DNA of 64,000 nucleotides from Akkermansiaceae bacterium (GTDB lineage Bacteria; Verrucomicrobiota; Verrucomicrobiia; Verrucomicrobiales; Akkermansiaceae), in assembly GCA_018402445.1 (NCBI GenBank), contig JAGYIT010000017.1:434001-498000 (forward strand), given 5' to 3'. Shown piece after piece: positions 53,963-62,687 of this stretch (position 1 is its first letter; each line of letters opens with the position of its first letter). Both the position numbers and the translations under genes were made by a program. The notes beneath the pieces are model-generated. The model saw only the letters and a program-made list of their open reading frames with translations. It ran no database searches and was not told the origin of the DNA.

Positions 53963-55222
53963 ATGAAAGCAGAAATTTTTGCAACGAGCTTATTGCTGAC
54001 GGGTTTTCTCAGTGCCGGGAACTGGCCCGCATGGCGCGGTGAAGGCAGTAACGGCGCAACCACCGGCAAGCAGCCTCCAGTCGATCTGGCGGAAAAATTA
54101 CTATGGAAGGCCGAGCTCCCAGGGCGCGGTTGCTCGACCCCGATCGTGTGGGGTGATAAGCTCTTCGTTACCAGCCCGATCGGTGATGAGGACGGCTTGC
54201 TGGCCTTGGATGCCAAGGGCAAGGAACTCTGGCGCATAACCTTCGGCACGGGCACTCCCGGGCGCGGTCAACGCGTCGGCAGCTCCACGAATTCCTCGCC
54301 GATCACCGATGGGAAGGTCGTCGTGGCCTATTTCAAATCGGGGACGGTTGCGTGTGTCGATCTCGACGGCAAGGCGCTGTGGAAGGTCAACCTACAGGAG
54401 AAATACGGCAAGGATACGCTCTGGTGGGATCAGGGAACTTCCCCCGTTTTCGCCGGTGGGAACGTTGTCGTGGCGGTGATGCAAACGGGCGGCGATTCCT
54501 ATCTGGTCGCGCTGGATCCGAAGACGGGCGGAGAAGTTTGGAAAACCTCCCGGAAATACGAAACCGGTGAGGAATCCGGCGATGCCTACACTACACCCCA
54601 TGTGGTCAAGCGTGACGGGAAAGAGCAGATCGTCACTTGGGGCGCGGATCACCTCACCGGCCACGACGCGGAGACCGGCAAGCTTCTGTGGCAATGCGGC
54701 GGCTTCAACCCGAAACGCGCGGGTATGCAGCGAGTCATCGCTTCCGCAGTGGTCGCCGATGGTCTCGCGGTAGTCCCCTTCAACCGGGGTGGCTCGCTCG
54801 GCGCGATCCGTATAGATGCTAGTGGCGATGTAACGGAGACTCATTGGGCATGGCGCAACGACAAACTCGGCACCGACGCCGCTTCTCCAGTGCTCCACGA
54901 TGGCAAGGTTTTCGTGCTCAAGGATGGCGGTCCAGAACGCGGACGCTTGACCTGCCTGGACGCCAAAACCGGCGAGCAACTCTGGGAATCGACCCTACCG
55001 AAAGGGCCACAGGTCTATTACGCATCTCCGCTTCTCGTAGGAGATCAAATCTATTGCGCGAGGGAAGACGGGATGATCTTCAGCGGGAAAATCACAGATG
55101 ACGGCCTATCGGATATCAAGACCCACGCTCTTGAGGAGGGAGTCATCGCTTCTCCCATCTCCGTGGGTGGTCGTCTATTCCTGCGCACCGACAAATCCCT
55201 GTTCTGCTTCGGCGAGAATTGA
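53963..55222 (+). CDS. Exported PQQ-like beta-propeller protein
   Basis: The ATG at 53963 (MKAEIFATSLLLTGFLSAG) gives 419 residues; the track ORF starts earlier in the family B repeat. After GNWPAWRGEG come PQQ repeats LDAKGKELWRITF, VDLDGKALWKVNL, LDPKTGGEVWKTS, DAETGKLLWQCG and LDAKTGEQLWEST. It is the second of three such genes and is convergent with the next, 12 bp apart. A periplasmic binding or oxidation role is inferred. Confidence 0.85.
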   Translation: MKAEIFATSLLLTGFLSAGNWPAWRGEGSNGATTGKQPPVDLAEKLLWKAELPGRGCSTPIVWGDKLFVTSPIGDEDGLLALDAKGKELWRITFGTGTPGRGQRVGSSTNSSPITDGKVVVAYFKSGTVACVDLDGKALWKVNLQEKYGKDTLWWDQGTSPVFAGGNVVVAVMQTGGDSYLVALDPKTGGEVWKTSRKYETGEESGDAYTTPHVVKRDGKEQIVTWGADHLTGHDAETGKLLWQCGGFNPKRAGMQRVIASAVVADGLAVVPFNRGGSLGAIRIDASGDVTETHWAWRNDKLGTDAASPVLHDGKVFVLKDGGPERGRLTCLDAKTGEQLWESTLPKGPQVYYASPLLVGDQIYCAREDGMIFSGKITDDGLSDIKTHALEEGVIASPISVGGRLFLRTDKSLFCFGEN

Positions 55223-55234
55223 TCGCGGGGGCGC

Positions 55235-56680
55235 TCAGGGCTTCACGTCATAGCAAAACAGCAGATCCTGATCGCGCAGATAAAGTTTGCCGCCGATGAC
55301 CACCGGATGCGCCCAGATTTTGCCGTTGGTGCCTTCGCGCAATTTGGTCTGGCGGGGAATTTCGAAGCGACCGTGCTCCACGTATTTGTTGGGATTCGCC
55401 TCGGCTAAAAAGACCGATCCCGCCTCTTCGTCCATGCAGTAGAGCATTCCGTCCGCGTAATGAACGGCACCCTTCTGGCTGCCCTCGCCACGCTGGCTCC
55501 ACTTCTGCTTGCCGGTCGCAAGCTCCTGGCAAACGAGGCCGCCGCCATCGGAAAATCCGTAGATGTGGCCGTCCACCAGCACCACGCCGCCGTGATGGTT
55601 TTTCATCACCTTATTTTCCCAAACATCCTCGGCTTTCTCGCCGTCGATTTTCACCAGCTTGCATCCCGAGCCATAACCCGAGGTCATGTAAACCGTGCCC
55701 TCATGATAGACCGGCGTCGGGATCACCGCGGTCCGTCCTTCACGCCAGGGAGATGTCCACAGGACATCTCCGTTTTCCGCATCCACTCCGGCCAGCGTGT
55801 TCATGAAAAGCTGGATGTATTGCCGCTTGCCTTTCACATCGGCGGCGACCAGCGAGGAATACTGCGCGCCGTCCTTGAGGTCTTTGCTGCGCCACAATTC
55901 TTTGCCAGTTTTCTTGTCCAGCGCGACGATCGCCCCTTGATCACCACCGGGAGTGACAACGACCTTATCACCATCCACCAACGGCGATTCCGAATAGCCC
56001 CAGCCCGGTATGGCGCCGCCGAAATCCTTTACCAAATCCTTACTCCAAAGCTTTTTCCCGTCATCCGCGTCGAAGCATGCCAGCCCGCCGTTCGCGCTCA
56101 TTGCAAAGACCATTCCGTCACTCACCGTCGGCGCGCCGCGCGTCCCCGCGCCCCATCCCGTGCTGTAACCCTTTTCCGGATCCTCACCGATCGGAGCCGA
56201 CCAGAGTTCCTTACCACCGGCATCGAGGCAAATGATCTCTGCCTTTCCATCGCGGCTCCCGGTCAGGTAAATTTTGCCACCCACCAGCGCCGGCGAGCTG
56301 TAACCCTTGCCAGCGTTTTCAAATGTCCAAAGCAGCTTCGGCCCTTCCTGCGGCCACTCTTTCAACAAGCCGGTGTCCGGTGACTTTCCGTCCCGCGCCG
56401 CACCGCGCCAGGTCGGCCAATCGGTGGCGCCCTGTGGCATCGCCGCCGCGGCCTTTTCAGCAAATACTTGATCGTCTTGGGAAAAACGCTCCAGCTCCAG
56501 CTCAAAGGTTTTGCCGTCCTTGCGCTTCAAAGTCACCTTGCCGTCCTTGAGACCGATGAGCTCTGCTTCCAGTGTCTTGCCGCTCTCTGCGTCCGTCCAT
56601 GTCCGCGCGCGCAGCGAGGTGCCGCCGATGATGAATGCCATGGCCGTCAGCGCGGGAAGGAGAGGGAATCGCTTAGTCAT
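55235..56680 (-). CDS. PQQ-like beta-propeller protein with SHD1-like N-terminal domain
   Basis: From the ATG at 56680, with GAAGA just upstream, this is a 481-residue protein. A signal peptide (MTKRFPLLPALTAMAFIIGG) is followed by an SHD1-like domain (ARTWTDAESGKTLEAEL, TLKRKDGKTFELELERFSQDD) and then PQQ repeats (LDAGGKELWSAPI, FDADDGKKLWSKDL, LDKKTGKELWRSK, ELATGKQKWSQRG). The SHD1 module is shared with the esterase at 40.9 kb. Function unknown; SHD1-like domains may help in protein contacts. Confidence 0.85.
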   Translation of the reverse strand: MTKRFPLLPALTAMAFIIGGTSLRARTWTDAESGKTLEAELIGLKDGKVTLKRKDGKTFELELERFSQDDQVFAEKAAAAMPQGATDWPTWRGAARDGKSPDTGLLKEWPQEGPKLLWTFENAGKGYSSPALVGGKIYLTGSRDGKAEIICLDAGGKELWSAPIGEDPEKGYSTGWGAGTRGAPTVSDGMVFAMSANGGLACFDADDGKKLWSKDLVKDFGGAIPGWGYSESPLVDGDKVVVTPGGDQGAIVALDKKTGKELWRSKDLKDGAQYSSLVAADVKGKRQYIQLFMNTLAGVDAENGDVLWTSPWREGRTAVIPTPVYHEGTVYMTSGYGSGCKLVKIDGEKAEDVWENKVMKNHHGGVVLVDGHIYGFSDGGGLVCQELATGKQKWSQRGEGSQKGAVHYADGMLYCMDEEAGSVFLAEANPNKYVEHGRFEIPRQTKLREGTNGKIWAHPVVIGGKLYLRDQDLLFCYDVKP

Positions 56681-57064
56681 TCTTCGAATAAACAAAGAAT
56701 GGCCAGGAAATCAATCCATTGATTGCTAGAATTGCATTCGGGGGCAAACGGGAGCCGCTCATCAGTGGGGTCGCTCTATTTCACATTTTCCAATACGCGA
56801 ATGGTAAGGCGTGAAGAGAAGGCTCCTGGGTAAATGTCGTACTATTGATCGGTTGAGGGATGGCTGTTGGCGCAAGGAGGGGCTGCGTTCCGCTGCCAGA
56901 GAGGGGCAAGGGAATCGCTGGGTTGCCGGGCAGCAGAATGCAGCCCCTCCTTGCAGGCTTCAGCTTTTTCCGGTATTGGCATCCTGGATTTCCGCTTCTA
57001 TCCTGCGCTGCAATTTGGATCTTTCGATTGAGGTTTTTTCCAGCACGATACAAATAATTGCCCG
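56681..57064. other. 384-bp intergenic region with repeats
   Basis: No gene is visible. GTCGCTCTATTTCACATTTT (56772 on) resembles the reverse complement of the right end of family B and of the RAYT2 inverted repeats. A 15-bp perfect inverted repeat follows (next entry). The final 100 bp are the leader of the DUF2062 gene. Confidence 0.55.
56872..56954. repeat. Hairpin element with perfect 15-bp arms
   Basis: GCAAGGAGGGGCTGC (56872-56886) and GCAGCCCCTCCTTGC (56940-56954) are exact complements, separated by 53 bp that contain another inverted pair (GCTGCC/GGCAGC). It has the size and shape of a REPIN, and no second copy was seen in the window. Confidence 0.65.
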
Positions 57065-57550
57065 ATGACCCAAACCCCGCCATCCAGTTTCCACCGCTGG
57101 GTCATCCGCCCCATCGCGAACCAGCTCCGGCAGGGCACCAGCCCGGAGAAACTCTCCTGGAGCGTTTCCCTCGGCCTCACGCTCGGGATCTTCCCCATCA
57201 TGGGCAGCACCTCCCTGGTGTGCTTCGCCGTCGGCCACCTGTTCCGTCTAAACCAGCCCGTCCTGCACCTTTTCAAGACCTTCACCTACCCGATCCACCT
57301 CGCGCTGATCCTCGTCTTCATCCGCCTCGGACAGCATCTCAACGGCGTCCCGCCCATCCGCTTCTCCATCCCCCAGCTCCTCAGCCGCTTCAAGGACGAC
57401 CCCGCCCAGTTCGCCCGCGATTTCGGCGTCGCTGCCCTCCATGGCATCGAGGCCTGGGCCATCGCCGCGCTTTTCCTGATCCCACTCCTCTATTTCATCT
57501 CCCTGCCCATCCTCCGGAAACTCCTCGGAAAAGTCCGCACGGAAACGTGA
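57065..57550 (+). CDS. DUF2062 membrane protein
   Basis: This 161-residue protein matches DUF2062: QLRQGTSPEKLSWSVSLGLTLGIFPIMG near the N-terminus and about three to four hydrophobic helices (LGIFPIMGSTSLVCFAVGHLF, IHLALILVFIRLG, AIAALFLIPLLYFISLPIL). Function is unknown; some members sit with glycosyltransferases, but none is adjacent here. It lies downstream of the structured repeats at 56.8-56.95 kb. Confidence 0.85.
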   Translation: MTQTPPSSFHRWVIRPIANQLRQGTSPEKLSWSVSLGLTLGIFPIMGSTSLVCFAVGHLFRLNQPVLHLFKTFTYPIHLALILVFIRLGQHLNGVPPIRFSIPQLLSRFKDDPAQFARDFGVAALHGIEAWAIAALFLIPLLYFISLPILRKLLGKVRTET

Positions 57551-57788
57551 TCCCCACCTCCATGCTGCACGGTGTAACCGCTTCCCAAGCTGGTTTTCAT
57601 GTCGGTAATCCAAGTCAATCCGCGGCATGGATTATATTTTCCGAACTGCCGGCGAGCCTCCACGAAGGAAATATCGCCAGTTACCGCCTACGGCCCGATG
57701 AGTTTTCGCTCTGGAAGGCTGGCTGGCAGTAAAACTTCCCGCAGGGCAGCCGCTTGCGCTCGCGCGTTCCAACGTTCATCATCCCCCC

Positions 57789-58643
57789 ATGTCGGAAATC
57801 CTCATCACCCTCGGCGATCCGGCGGGCATCGGCCCGGAGATCATCGCCGCAGCGCTCGCTTCTGGGAAACTTCCGGAGGGTTTTTCTTTCCGTGTGATCG
57901 GCGACCGCCTGGCGGGTGTGCCGGGGAAGCCCGATGAGAAATCCGCCGAGTCCGCGTTGGATGCGTTGCGGGAGTCGGCGCGCTTATTGCGGGAGACGGA
58001 CGCGGCGGCGGTGGTGACCGGGCCAGTGTCGAAGGAGGCGCTGCAGTCCGTCGGCTTTGCGTTTCCGGGGCAGACGGAATTTTTCGCGCACGAGCTCGGT
58101 GCGGCGCAGCATGGGATGCTGCTGACAGGGCCAACGCTAACGGTCGGGCTGGCGACGATCCATGAGGCACTGGCCGATGTGCCGCAGCTACTGACAGTGG
58201 AGTGCATCGTTTCCATCGGGAGGCTGACGGCGGATTTTCTAAGGAAAAGGGGGGTCGCCGAGCCGCGCATCGCGGTGTGCGGGCTCAATCCTCATGCGGG
58301 AGAGAACGGTGCGTTTGGAAAGGAAGAGAGCACGGTGATTTTCCCGGCGATCCAGATCCTCAACGAAACCGGACTAGCCGATTTCACCGGCCCGCATGTG
58401 CCTGATGCCATTTTCCGCGATGCGGCGCAGGGAAAATATGATGCCGTGCTGGCGATGTATCACGACCAAGGATTGATCCCGCTCAAACTACTGGACTTCG
58501 ATGAGGCAGTGAACGTCACGCTCGGCCTGCCGAAGCCGCGCACCAGCCCCGACCACGGCACCGCGTATCCGATCGCCGGCAAAGGCCTCGCGAATCCGTC
58601 CTCGATGATCGCGGCGATTTGCTTGGCGTGCGAGCTGGCGTAG
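57789..58643 (+). CDS. pdxA: 4-hydroxythreonine-4-phosphate dehydrogenase
   Basis: This 284-residue NAD-dependent enzyme acts in the DXP-dependent pyridoxal phosphate pathway. Conserved motifs: LITLGDPAGIGPEI at the N-terminus, VTGPVSKEAL, PGQTEFFAHEL, the metal-ligand segments LNPHAGENG and MYHDQGLIPLK, and VNVTLGLPKPRTSPDHGTAY. It is about 45 residues shorter than E. coli PdxA, with the missing part in the early helical region. It stands alone; an AbiEii fragment abuts its 3' end. Confidence 0.93.
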   Translation: MSEILITLGDPAGIGPEIIAAALASGKLPEGFSFRVIGDRLAGVPGKPDEKSAESALDALRESARLLRETDAAAVVTGPVSKEALQSVGFAFPGQTEFFAHELGAAQHGMLLTGPTLTVGLATIHEALADVPQLLTVECIVSIGRLTADFLRKRGVAEPRIAVCGLNPHAGENGAFGKEESTVIFPAIQILNETGLADFTGPHVPDAIFRDAAQGKYDAVLAMYHDQGLIPLKLLDFDEAVNVTLGLPKPRTSPDHGTAYPIAGKGLANPSSMIAAICLACELA

Positions 58644-58872
58644 AATCAATCATCATAATGTCCCGGTGTAAGTCCGGCGCTATCCGCAAAACCTGGCAAT
58701 CGGCGCCGATTCCCGCCGCGACGCGCAAGACCAGATTCTGCAACTCCTTTCCCTCCACCTCGTCGCTGGTAAACAGGTCGAGAGCGTAAGAACGGCGGTG
58801 ATCCAGATAGAAGAGGCCGAGGGCGCTGCCTCCGATGAGGAAAAATCTTTGTTCCTGAGCGAACCACAGGCG
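58644..58872 (-). pseudogene. Fragment of an AbiEii-like nucleotidyltransferase
   Basis: On the minus strand the DNA reads RLWFAQEQRFFLIGGSALGLF then YLDHRRSYALDLFTSDEVEG..., the GG-S and acidic region of nucleotidyltransferase (AbiEii-type) toxins. An in-frame TAG at 58873-58875 precedes it, with no start codon, and the 3' end runs into pdxA. It is a broken remnant, only distantly related to the intact AbiEii at the left edge. Confidence 0.6.
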
Positions 58873-59091
58873 CTAAAAATCCCGCTTAAGCGGGGTGCAG
58901 GCGTTAGAGTCTTCTCAATACATAAGCGGCGCGGAGCTGATTATTGAAGATGCGGGATCTGCGGGTGGGGGTAGGTTGACGGCTCTTATATGGCGGCGCG
59001 GGCTGCCGGGTGGAGGTGGAGGTGGAAAGGGGCTGAATCGCGGCCATTGAATCGTTGACCGTTGGCGGGGGGCGTGTCAAACTGTCGGTGT

Positions 59092-59685
59092 ATGAAATTT
59101 CTTCCCTTAGGAATCATTCCCGTCGGCTTCGCGCTTGTCGCCTGCGAGATGATGAACGCGCCCCTCAGCAGTGATGGCAGCTTCGATCCGCTCGGCCCGC
59201 CCGGCGGCGGCATGAGGAATATCGACACCAGCTACGGCTCATTGATCCAGCCAGGCCAGTTCGTGACGGCGAGCATCCCAAACACCGCTTTCTACAAGAA
59301 TAAACCCAAGGGCACCGAGGACGCCGACAAGCTGCTAAACCTCGGCACCAACATGAGGATCGTCTCCAACGACGGCCCTTATGTGAAAGTGGAACTCGAC
59401 AGCGGCGAGGTCGGCTGGGTGCCTTCCGTAATGGTCGCCACCTCCAACCCGGAACTCTCGCCCATCGACGGGGCCTACCAGATTTATCCGCCCCTTCCCG
59501 ACACCGGATCGCTGGAGCCTCTGCCCGTCATCGATCTCGGCGGTCTCCCGCCCGAAGGCGCGATCCCGACGATCATCGATCCCGACGCCCCCGCCCCCTT
59601 GCCGACCGCCCCTCTCACCGTAAATCCCATCCCCGATCTCGCGCCTGCCGAACCCGACGCTGCACCCGAGATTCCCGAAGAATAG
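59092..59685 (+). CDS. Lipoprotein with SH3-like domain
   Basis: The ATG at 59092 gives 197 residues with a lipobox (GFALVAC, Cys near residue 18). Residues about 45-115 look like a bacterial SH3 module (ASIPNTAFYKNKP, GTNMRIVSNDGPYVKVELDSGEVGWVPS). A Pro-rich tail follows (LPVIDLGGLPPEGAIPT, many Pro-Ala). It is probably anchored in the outer membrane with the Pro-rich part as a spacer. The function is unknown. Confidence 0.8.
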   Translation: MKFLPLGIIPVGFALVACEMMNAPLSSDGSFDPLGPPGGGMRNIDTSYGSLIQPGQFVTASIPNTAFYKNKPKGTEDADKLLNLGTNMRIVSNDGPYVKVELDSGEVGWVPSVMVATSNPELSPIDGAYQIYPPLPDTGSLEPLPVIDLGGLPPEGAIPTIIDPDAPAPLPTAPLTVNPIPDLAPAEPDAAPEIPEE

Positions 59686-59730
59686 GCCGAAGAATAGGCA
59701 GAAGAGGAAAACCCGAGGAGAGTGAACGGC

Positions 59731-60087
59731 ATGGATTTGAACGCGCTTTGTGAAATCGCCGGTGAGGAGGTGGCCATGATCGTGAAGGTCTTGCCCGACG
59801 GCGTGAAGGAACAGGCGCTAAACTGCCCCGTTTCCTACGAGAGCAAGCCCGCGCCGGACGACGACCTCGAGGAGGACATCCTCGGGCTTTTCGAGGGTGC
59901 CTCCCTCATCGAGGAACCCGGCCCGGACGCCATGCCCATCATCCGCATTTTCGTCGGGAACCTCTGGGAATACACGGAGCGCGACGAGCAGGATTTCCGC
60001 GATGAGGTGGGCACGACCTATCTCCACGAACTCGGCCATTACCTGGGTTGGGACGAGGACGAGGTCGCTGAGCGCGGATTGGAATGA
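59731..60087 (+). CDS. Minimal metallopeptidase-family protein (zincin-like)
   Basis: From the ATG at 59731 (AGGAG lies about 10 bp upstream; the track GTG at 59722 is closer to it) this is 118 residues. The zinc motif HELGHYLGWDEDE near the C-terminus (about residues 98-110), preceded by RDEVGTTYL, and the acidic N-terminal half are typical of the minimal MMP-like (PF06262) family. The substrate is unknown. It follows the lipoprotein gene by 45 bp and may be co-transcribed with it. Confidence 0.85.
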   Translation: MDLNALCEIAGEEVAMIVKVLPDGVKEQALNCPVSYESKPAPDDDLEEDILGLFEGASLIEEPGPDAMPIIRIFVGNLWEYTERDEQDFRDEVGTTYLHELGHYLGWDEDEVAERGLE

Positions 60088-60212
60088 TCCCATGGCACTC
60101 CGCCAGCCGCCGCTGATGCCCGCCCCATCCATGAAGCCCATTCTTCAGATGCACGCACCCTTCCCGCGTTTCCCCTTCCCACCCGGCACGGGAACGGCTA
60201 GTTGCTAGGCCG

Positions 60213-61427
60213 ATGATAGGACTTCTCGGGATCTTTGCGCTGCTATTGGCGGCGTATGCGCTGTGCGACAACCGGAAGGTGATTCGCTGGCGGACGGTGG
60301 GGACGGCGCTGGCTTTGCAGGTACTGATCGGGTGGGTGGTGTTCGCGGTGCCGGCGGGGCGGGATGCCTTGGCGGCGCTGAGCACGGGGGTGACGAACGC
60401 GATCGGAGCAGGGCAGGAGGGGGTGGATTTCCTTTTCGGCGGACTGACGCGAGACGGGGGCGGCTCCATCGGCTTCGTGTTCGCGCTGCGGGTGCTGCCG
60501 ATGATCATTTTCTTCTCCTCCCTCATCGCCGTGCTCTATCACCTGAAAATCATGGGGCTGGTGATCCGTTTCCTCGGCGGCGGGCTCAAGAAACTTCTGG
60601 GGACGAGCCGGGCGGAGTCGCTCTCCGCGGCGGCGAACATTTTCGTGGGGCAGACGGAGGCCCCGCTGGTGGTGAAACCTTATATTTCCCGAATGACCCG
60701 CTCGGAGCTGTTCGCGGTGATGGTCGGCGGGCTGGCGAGCGTGGCGGGATCGATTCTCGCCGGTTACGTGGCGCTGGGGGTGGATATCAAATACCTGATC
60801 GCCGCGTCATTCATGGCCGCGCCGGGCGGGCTGCTTTTCGCGAAGCTGATGAAACCGGAAACGGAGACACCCGTGGAGGGTCGGCTGGATTTCTCGGAGG
60901 GCGATGAGAAGCCCGCGAACGTGGTGGACGCCGCCGCGCTCGGCGCGTCCACCGGCCTCAAGCTCGCGCTCAACGTCGGGGCGATGCTGCTGGCGTTCAT
61001 CGGCCTCATCGCGCTCCTGAACCTGATGCTCGGCGGCATCGGCGGATGGTTCGGAAACGACGACCTCAGCCTCCAGGTCATCCTCGGCTGGTGCTTCGCA
61101 CCCATCGCGTGGCTGATCGGGATGCCGTGGGGCGATGCGGTGAACGGCGGCAGCCTGATCGGCCAGAAGCTGATTCTCAATGAGTTCGTCGCCTACGTGC
61201 AATACATCGAGTGGCGTCCGGGTTTCTCCCCCAAGTCGGAGGCCATCGCGGCGGTGGCGCTGTGCGGCTTCGCGAACCTTTCCTCCATCGCCATCCTCCT
61301 CGGCGGCCTCGGCGGCATGGCCCCGAACCGCAGGTCGGAGATCGCCCGCTTAGGTTTCCTGGCAGTCATCGCCGGGACTTTCTCCAACCTCACCAGTGCG
61401 GCCATCGTCGGGCTGTTCGTGGGGTGA
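60213..61427 (+). CDS. nupC: NupC/CNT-family nucleoside transporter
   Basis: This 404-residue inner-membrane protein has the concentrative nucleoside transporter layout: an N-terminal helix ([19 protein letters not shown]), the conserved [43 protein letters not shown], the GIAG-like [18 protein letters not shown] and the C-terminal [23 protein letters not shown]. It imports nucleosides with a cation. Length is typical. It stands between the metallopeptidase gene and the recQ remnant. Confidence 0.92.
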   Translation: MIGLLGIFALLLAAYALCDNRKVIRWRTVGTALALQVLIGWVVFAVPAGRDALAALSTGVTNAIGAGQEGVDFLFGGLTRDGGGSIGFVFALRVLPMIIFFSSLIAVLYHLKIMGLVIRFLGGGLKKLLGTSRAESLSAAANIFVGQTEAPLVVKPYISRMTRSELFAVMVGGLASVAGSILAGYVALGVDIKYLIAASFMAAPGGLLFAKLMKPETETPVEGRLDFSEGDEKPANVVDAAALGASTGLKLALNVGAMLLAFIGLIALLNLMLGGIGGWFGNDDLSLQVILGWCFAPIAWLIGMPWGDAVNGGSLIGQKLILNEFVAYVQYIEWRPGFSPKSEAIAAVALCGFANLSSIAILLGGLGGMAPNRRSEIARLGFLAVIAGTFSNLTSAAIVGLFVG

Positions 61428-61556
61428 AATTTCCCCTTGAAGTAATCTTTTGAACATGTATCCGGGCGGCGTTTCATGGAAACGCACACTCCTCACAACA
61501 AGCTGCTAAAGACCCATTTCAGATAAGATACCTCCCGTCCGCTCCAGCGGAAAATC

Positions 61557-62250
61557 ATGGACGCTGCGCTGGCGAGCCGCGATGTGCTCGCCGCCACCCT
61601 CCGCAATTCCGGCATCCTCGCCGGATCGCGCTCAGAGAAAGTCCTCGCGAAGCGCCACGATCAGCTCAGCACCGAAGGCATCGGCAAGAAACACTCCGCC
61701 GCGAAGTGGGCGGAGCTCGCCCGGCAGTTCGCGCGGAAAGGCCTGATCGAGATTGAGAGCGGCGCGTTTCCCACTGTCACCACCATCGCCGAGGGCATAG
61801 CGTTCCTGCGAGAAAAACGCCGCGTTTCTGGGAATCCCCGGCGTGGGAGAACGCAAGCTCGCGGATTACGGCTCGGTTTTCATGAGTGGTATTGCTACTT
61901 TTCTCGAAACCAAAGAGTGCCGCCCCTTCGCCCCGCTAGTTAGTTTCACTTTCACATCACCGCCCAAGCTTCCCAACCCCGGCGTGAACTCCACCGCTCA
62001 GCTCAGCCTGGAGATGTGGCGCGCCGGGAGAACCATCGACGAGATCGCCGCCGAGCGCGGCCTCTCGCCGGTTACCATCGAAGGCCATCTAGCACCGGCC
62101 ATCGCGAATGGCGAAGCTATCAATCCACGCGTTTTCTACACCGCAGAGAAGGAGGAGGAAAATCCTTGCTTTCCGCACGTTTCCCCGCTTCATTCCGCCC
62201 ACCTAGGACGGGCTGGCGATGAACGCTGGCTCCATCCCTTACCAAAATGA
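61557..62250 (+). pseudogene. Decayed recQ remnant (RQC, part of HRDC, HTH)
   Basis: 61557-about 61830 encodes an RQC-like segment (LAGSRSEKVLAKRHDQLSTE, AKWAELARQFARKGLIE). The frame then shifts, and 61815-62250 encodes the end of an HRDC domain (AAFLGIPGVGERKLADYG) and the HTH_40-like tail (LSLEMWRAGRTIDEIAAERG, TIEGHLAPAI). The helicase ATPase domains are absent upstream, where nupC ends at 61427, and about half of HRDC is missing. Deletion plus frameshift makes this a clear remnant. Its last codon overlaps the rpsO start (ATGA). Confidence 0.75.
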
Positions 62251-62516
62251 GCGTAAAAGCAGAACAACAGGCAATCGACCTCGCGTCGTACAAAATCAAC
62301 GAGAATGACACCGGCAGCGCCCCTTACCAGGTGGCCTTGCTTACCAAGCGGATCCTTGAGCTCACCGAGCATCTCCTGATTCACAAGAAGGATTTCGCCT
62401 CCCGCCGTGGACTCCTGAAAATGGTTTCCCAGCGCCGCAAGCTCCTTGATTACGTCAAGGCCAAGGACGAGGAGAAATACCAGAAGCTCATCGGAGATCT
62501 CGGCCTCCGCCGCTAA
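62247..62516 (+). CDS. rpsO: 30S ribosomal protein S15
   Basis: This 89-residue protein matches S15, which binds 16S rRNA early in 30S assembly: [50 protein letters not shown] and the C-terminal LIGDLGLRR. The start ATG overlaps the stop of the recQ remnant. It is followed by a 12-bp-arm hairpin and then pnp, the conserved rpsO-pnp order. Confidence 0.97.
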   Translation: MSVKAEQQAIDLASYKINENDTGSAPYQVALLTKRILELTEHLLIHKKDFASRRGLLKMVSQRRKLLDYVKAKDEEKYQKLIGDLGLRR

Positions 62517-62538
62517 TAACCAACGAATTTCGCAAAAG

Positions 62539-62565
62539 CAGCCACGGGAGCCTCTCCCGTGGCTG
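62539..62565 (+). terminator. rpsO-pnp intergenic hairpin
   Basis: CAGCCACGGGAG-CCT-CTCCCGTGGCTG has perfect 12-bp arms and starts 22 bp after the rpsO stop codon. No T tract follows, so it is likely an attenuator or RNA-processing signal between rpsO and pnp rather than a full terminator. In E. coli the equivalent gap holds a terminator and an RNase III site; the comparison is by position only. Confidence 0.6.
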
Positions 62566-62687
62566 TCTCGCAAAAAGGGTGCGCGCTTCACCACCGCCCC
62601 CTCGGGAAAGTCCCGGAAAACTGATAGCCCGGATCGCACACGGCGGCCCGGCTTTGACGCAAAGCAACAAGAAGAAAACAAACGAAA

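Noticed and set aside
55748-55775. Palindrome GGAGATGTCC-ACA-GGACATCTCC inside the third PQQ gene
   Set aside because: It encodes the normal PQQ-repeat residues ENGDVLWTSPW, so it is more likely chance than an inserted repeat.
58945-58970. CGGGATCTGCGGGTGGGGGT also found at the 3' end of RAYT3 (about 50150-50170)
   Set aside because: A 20-bp match of low complexity with no gene context; too short to claim a RAYT3 fragment.
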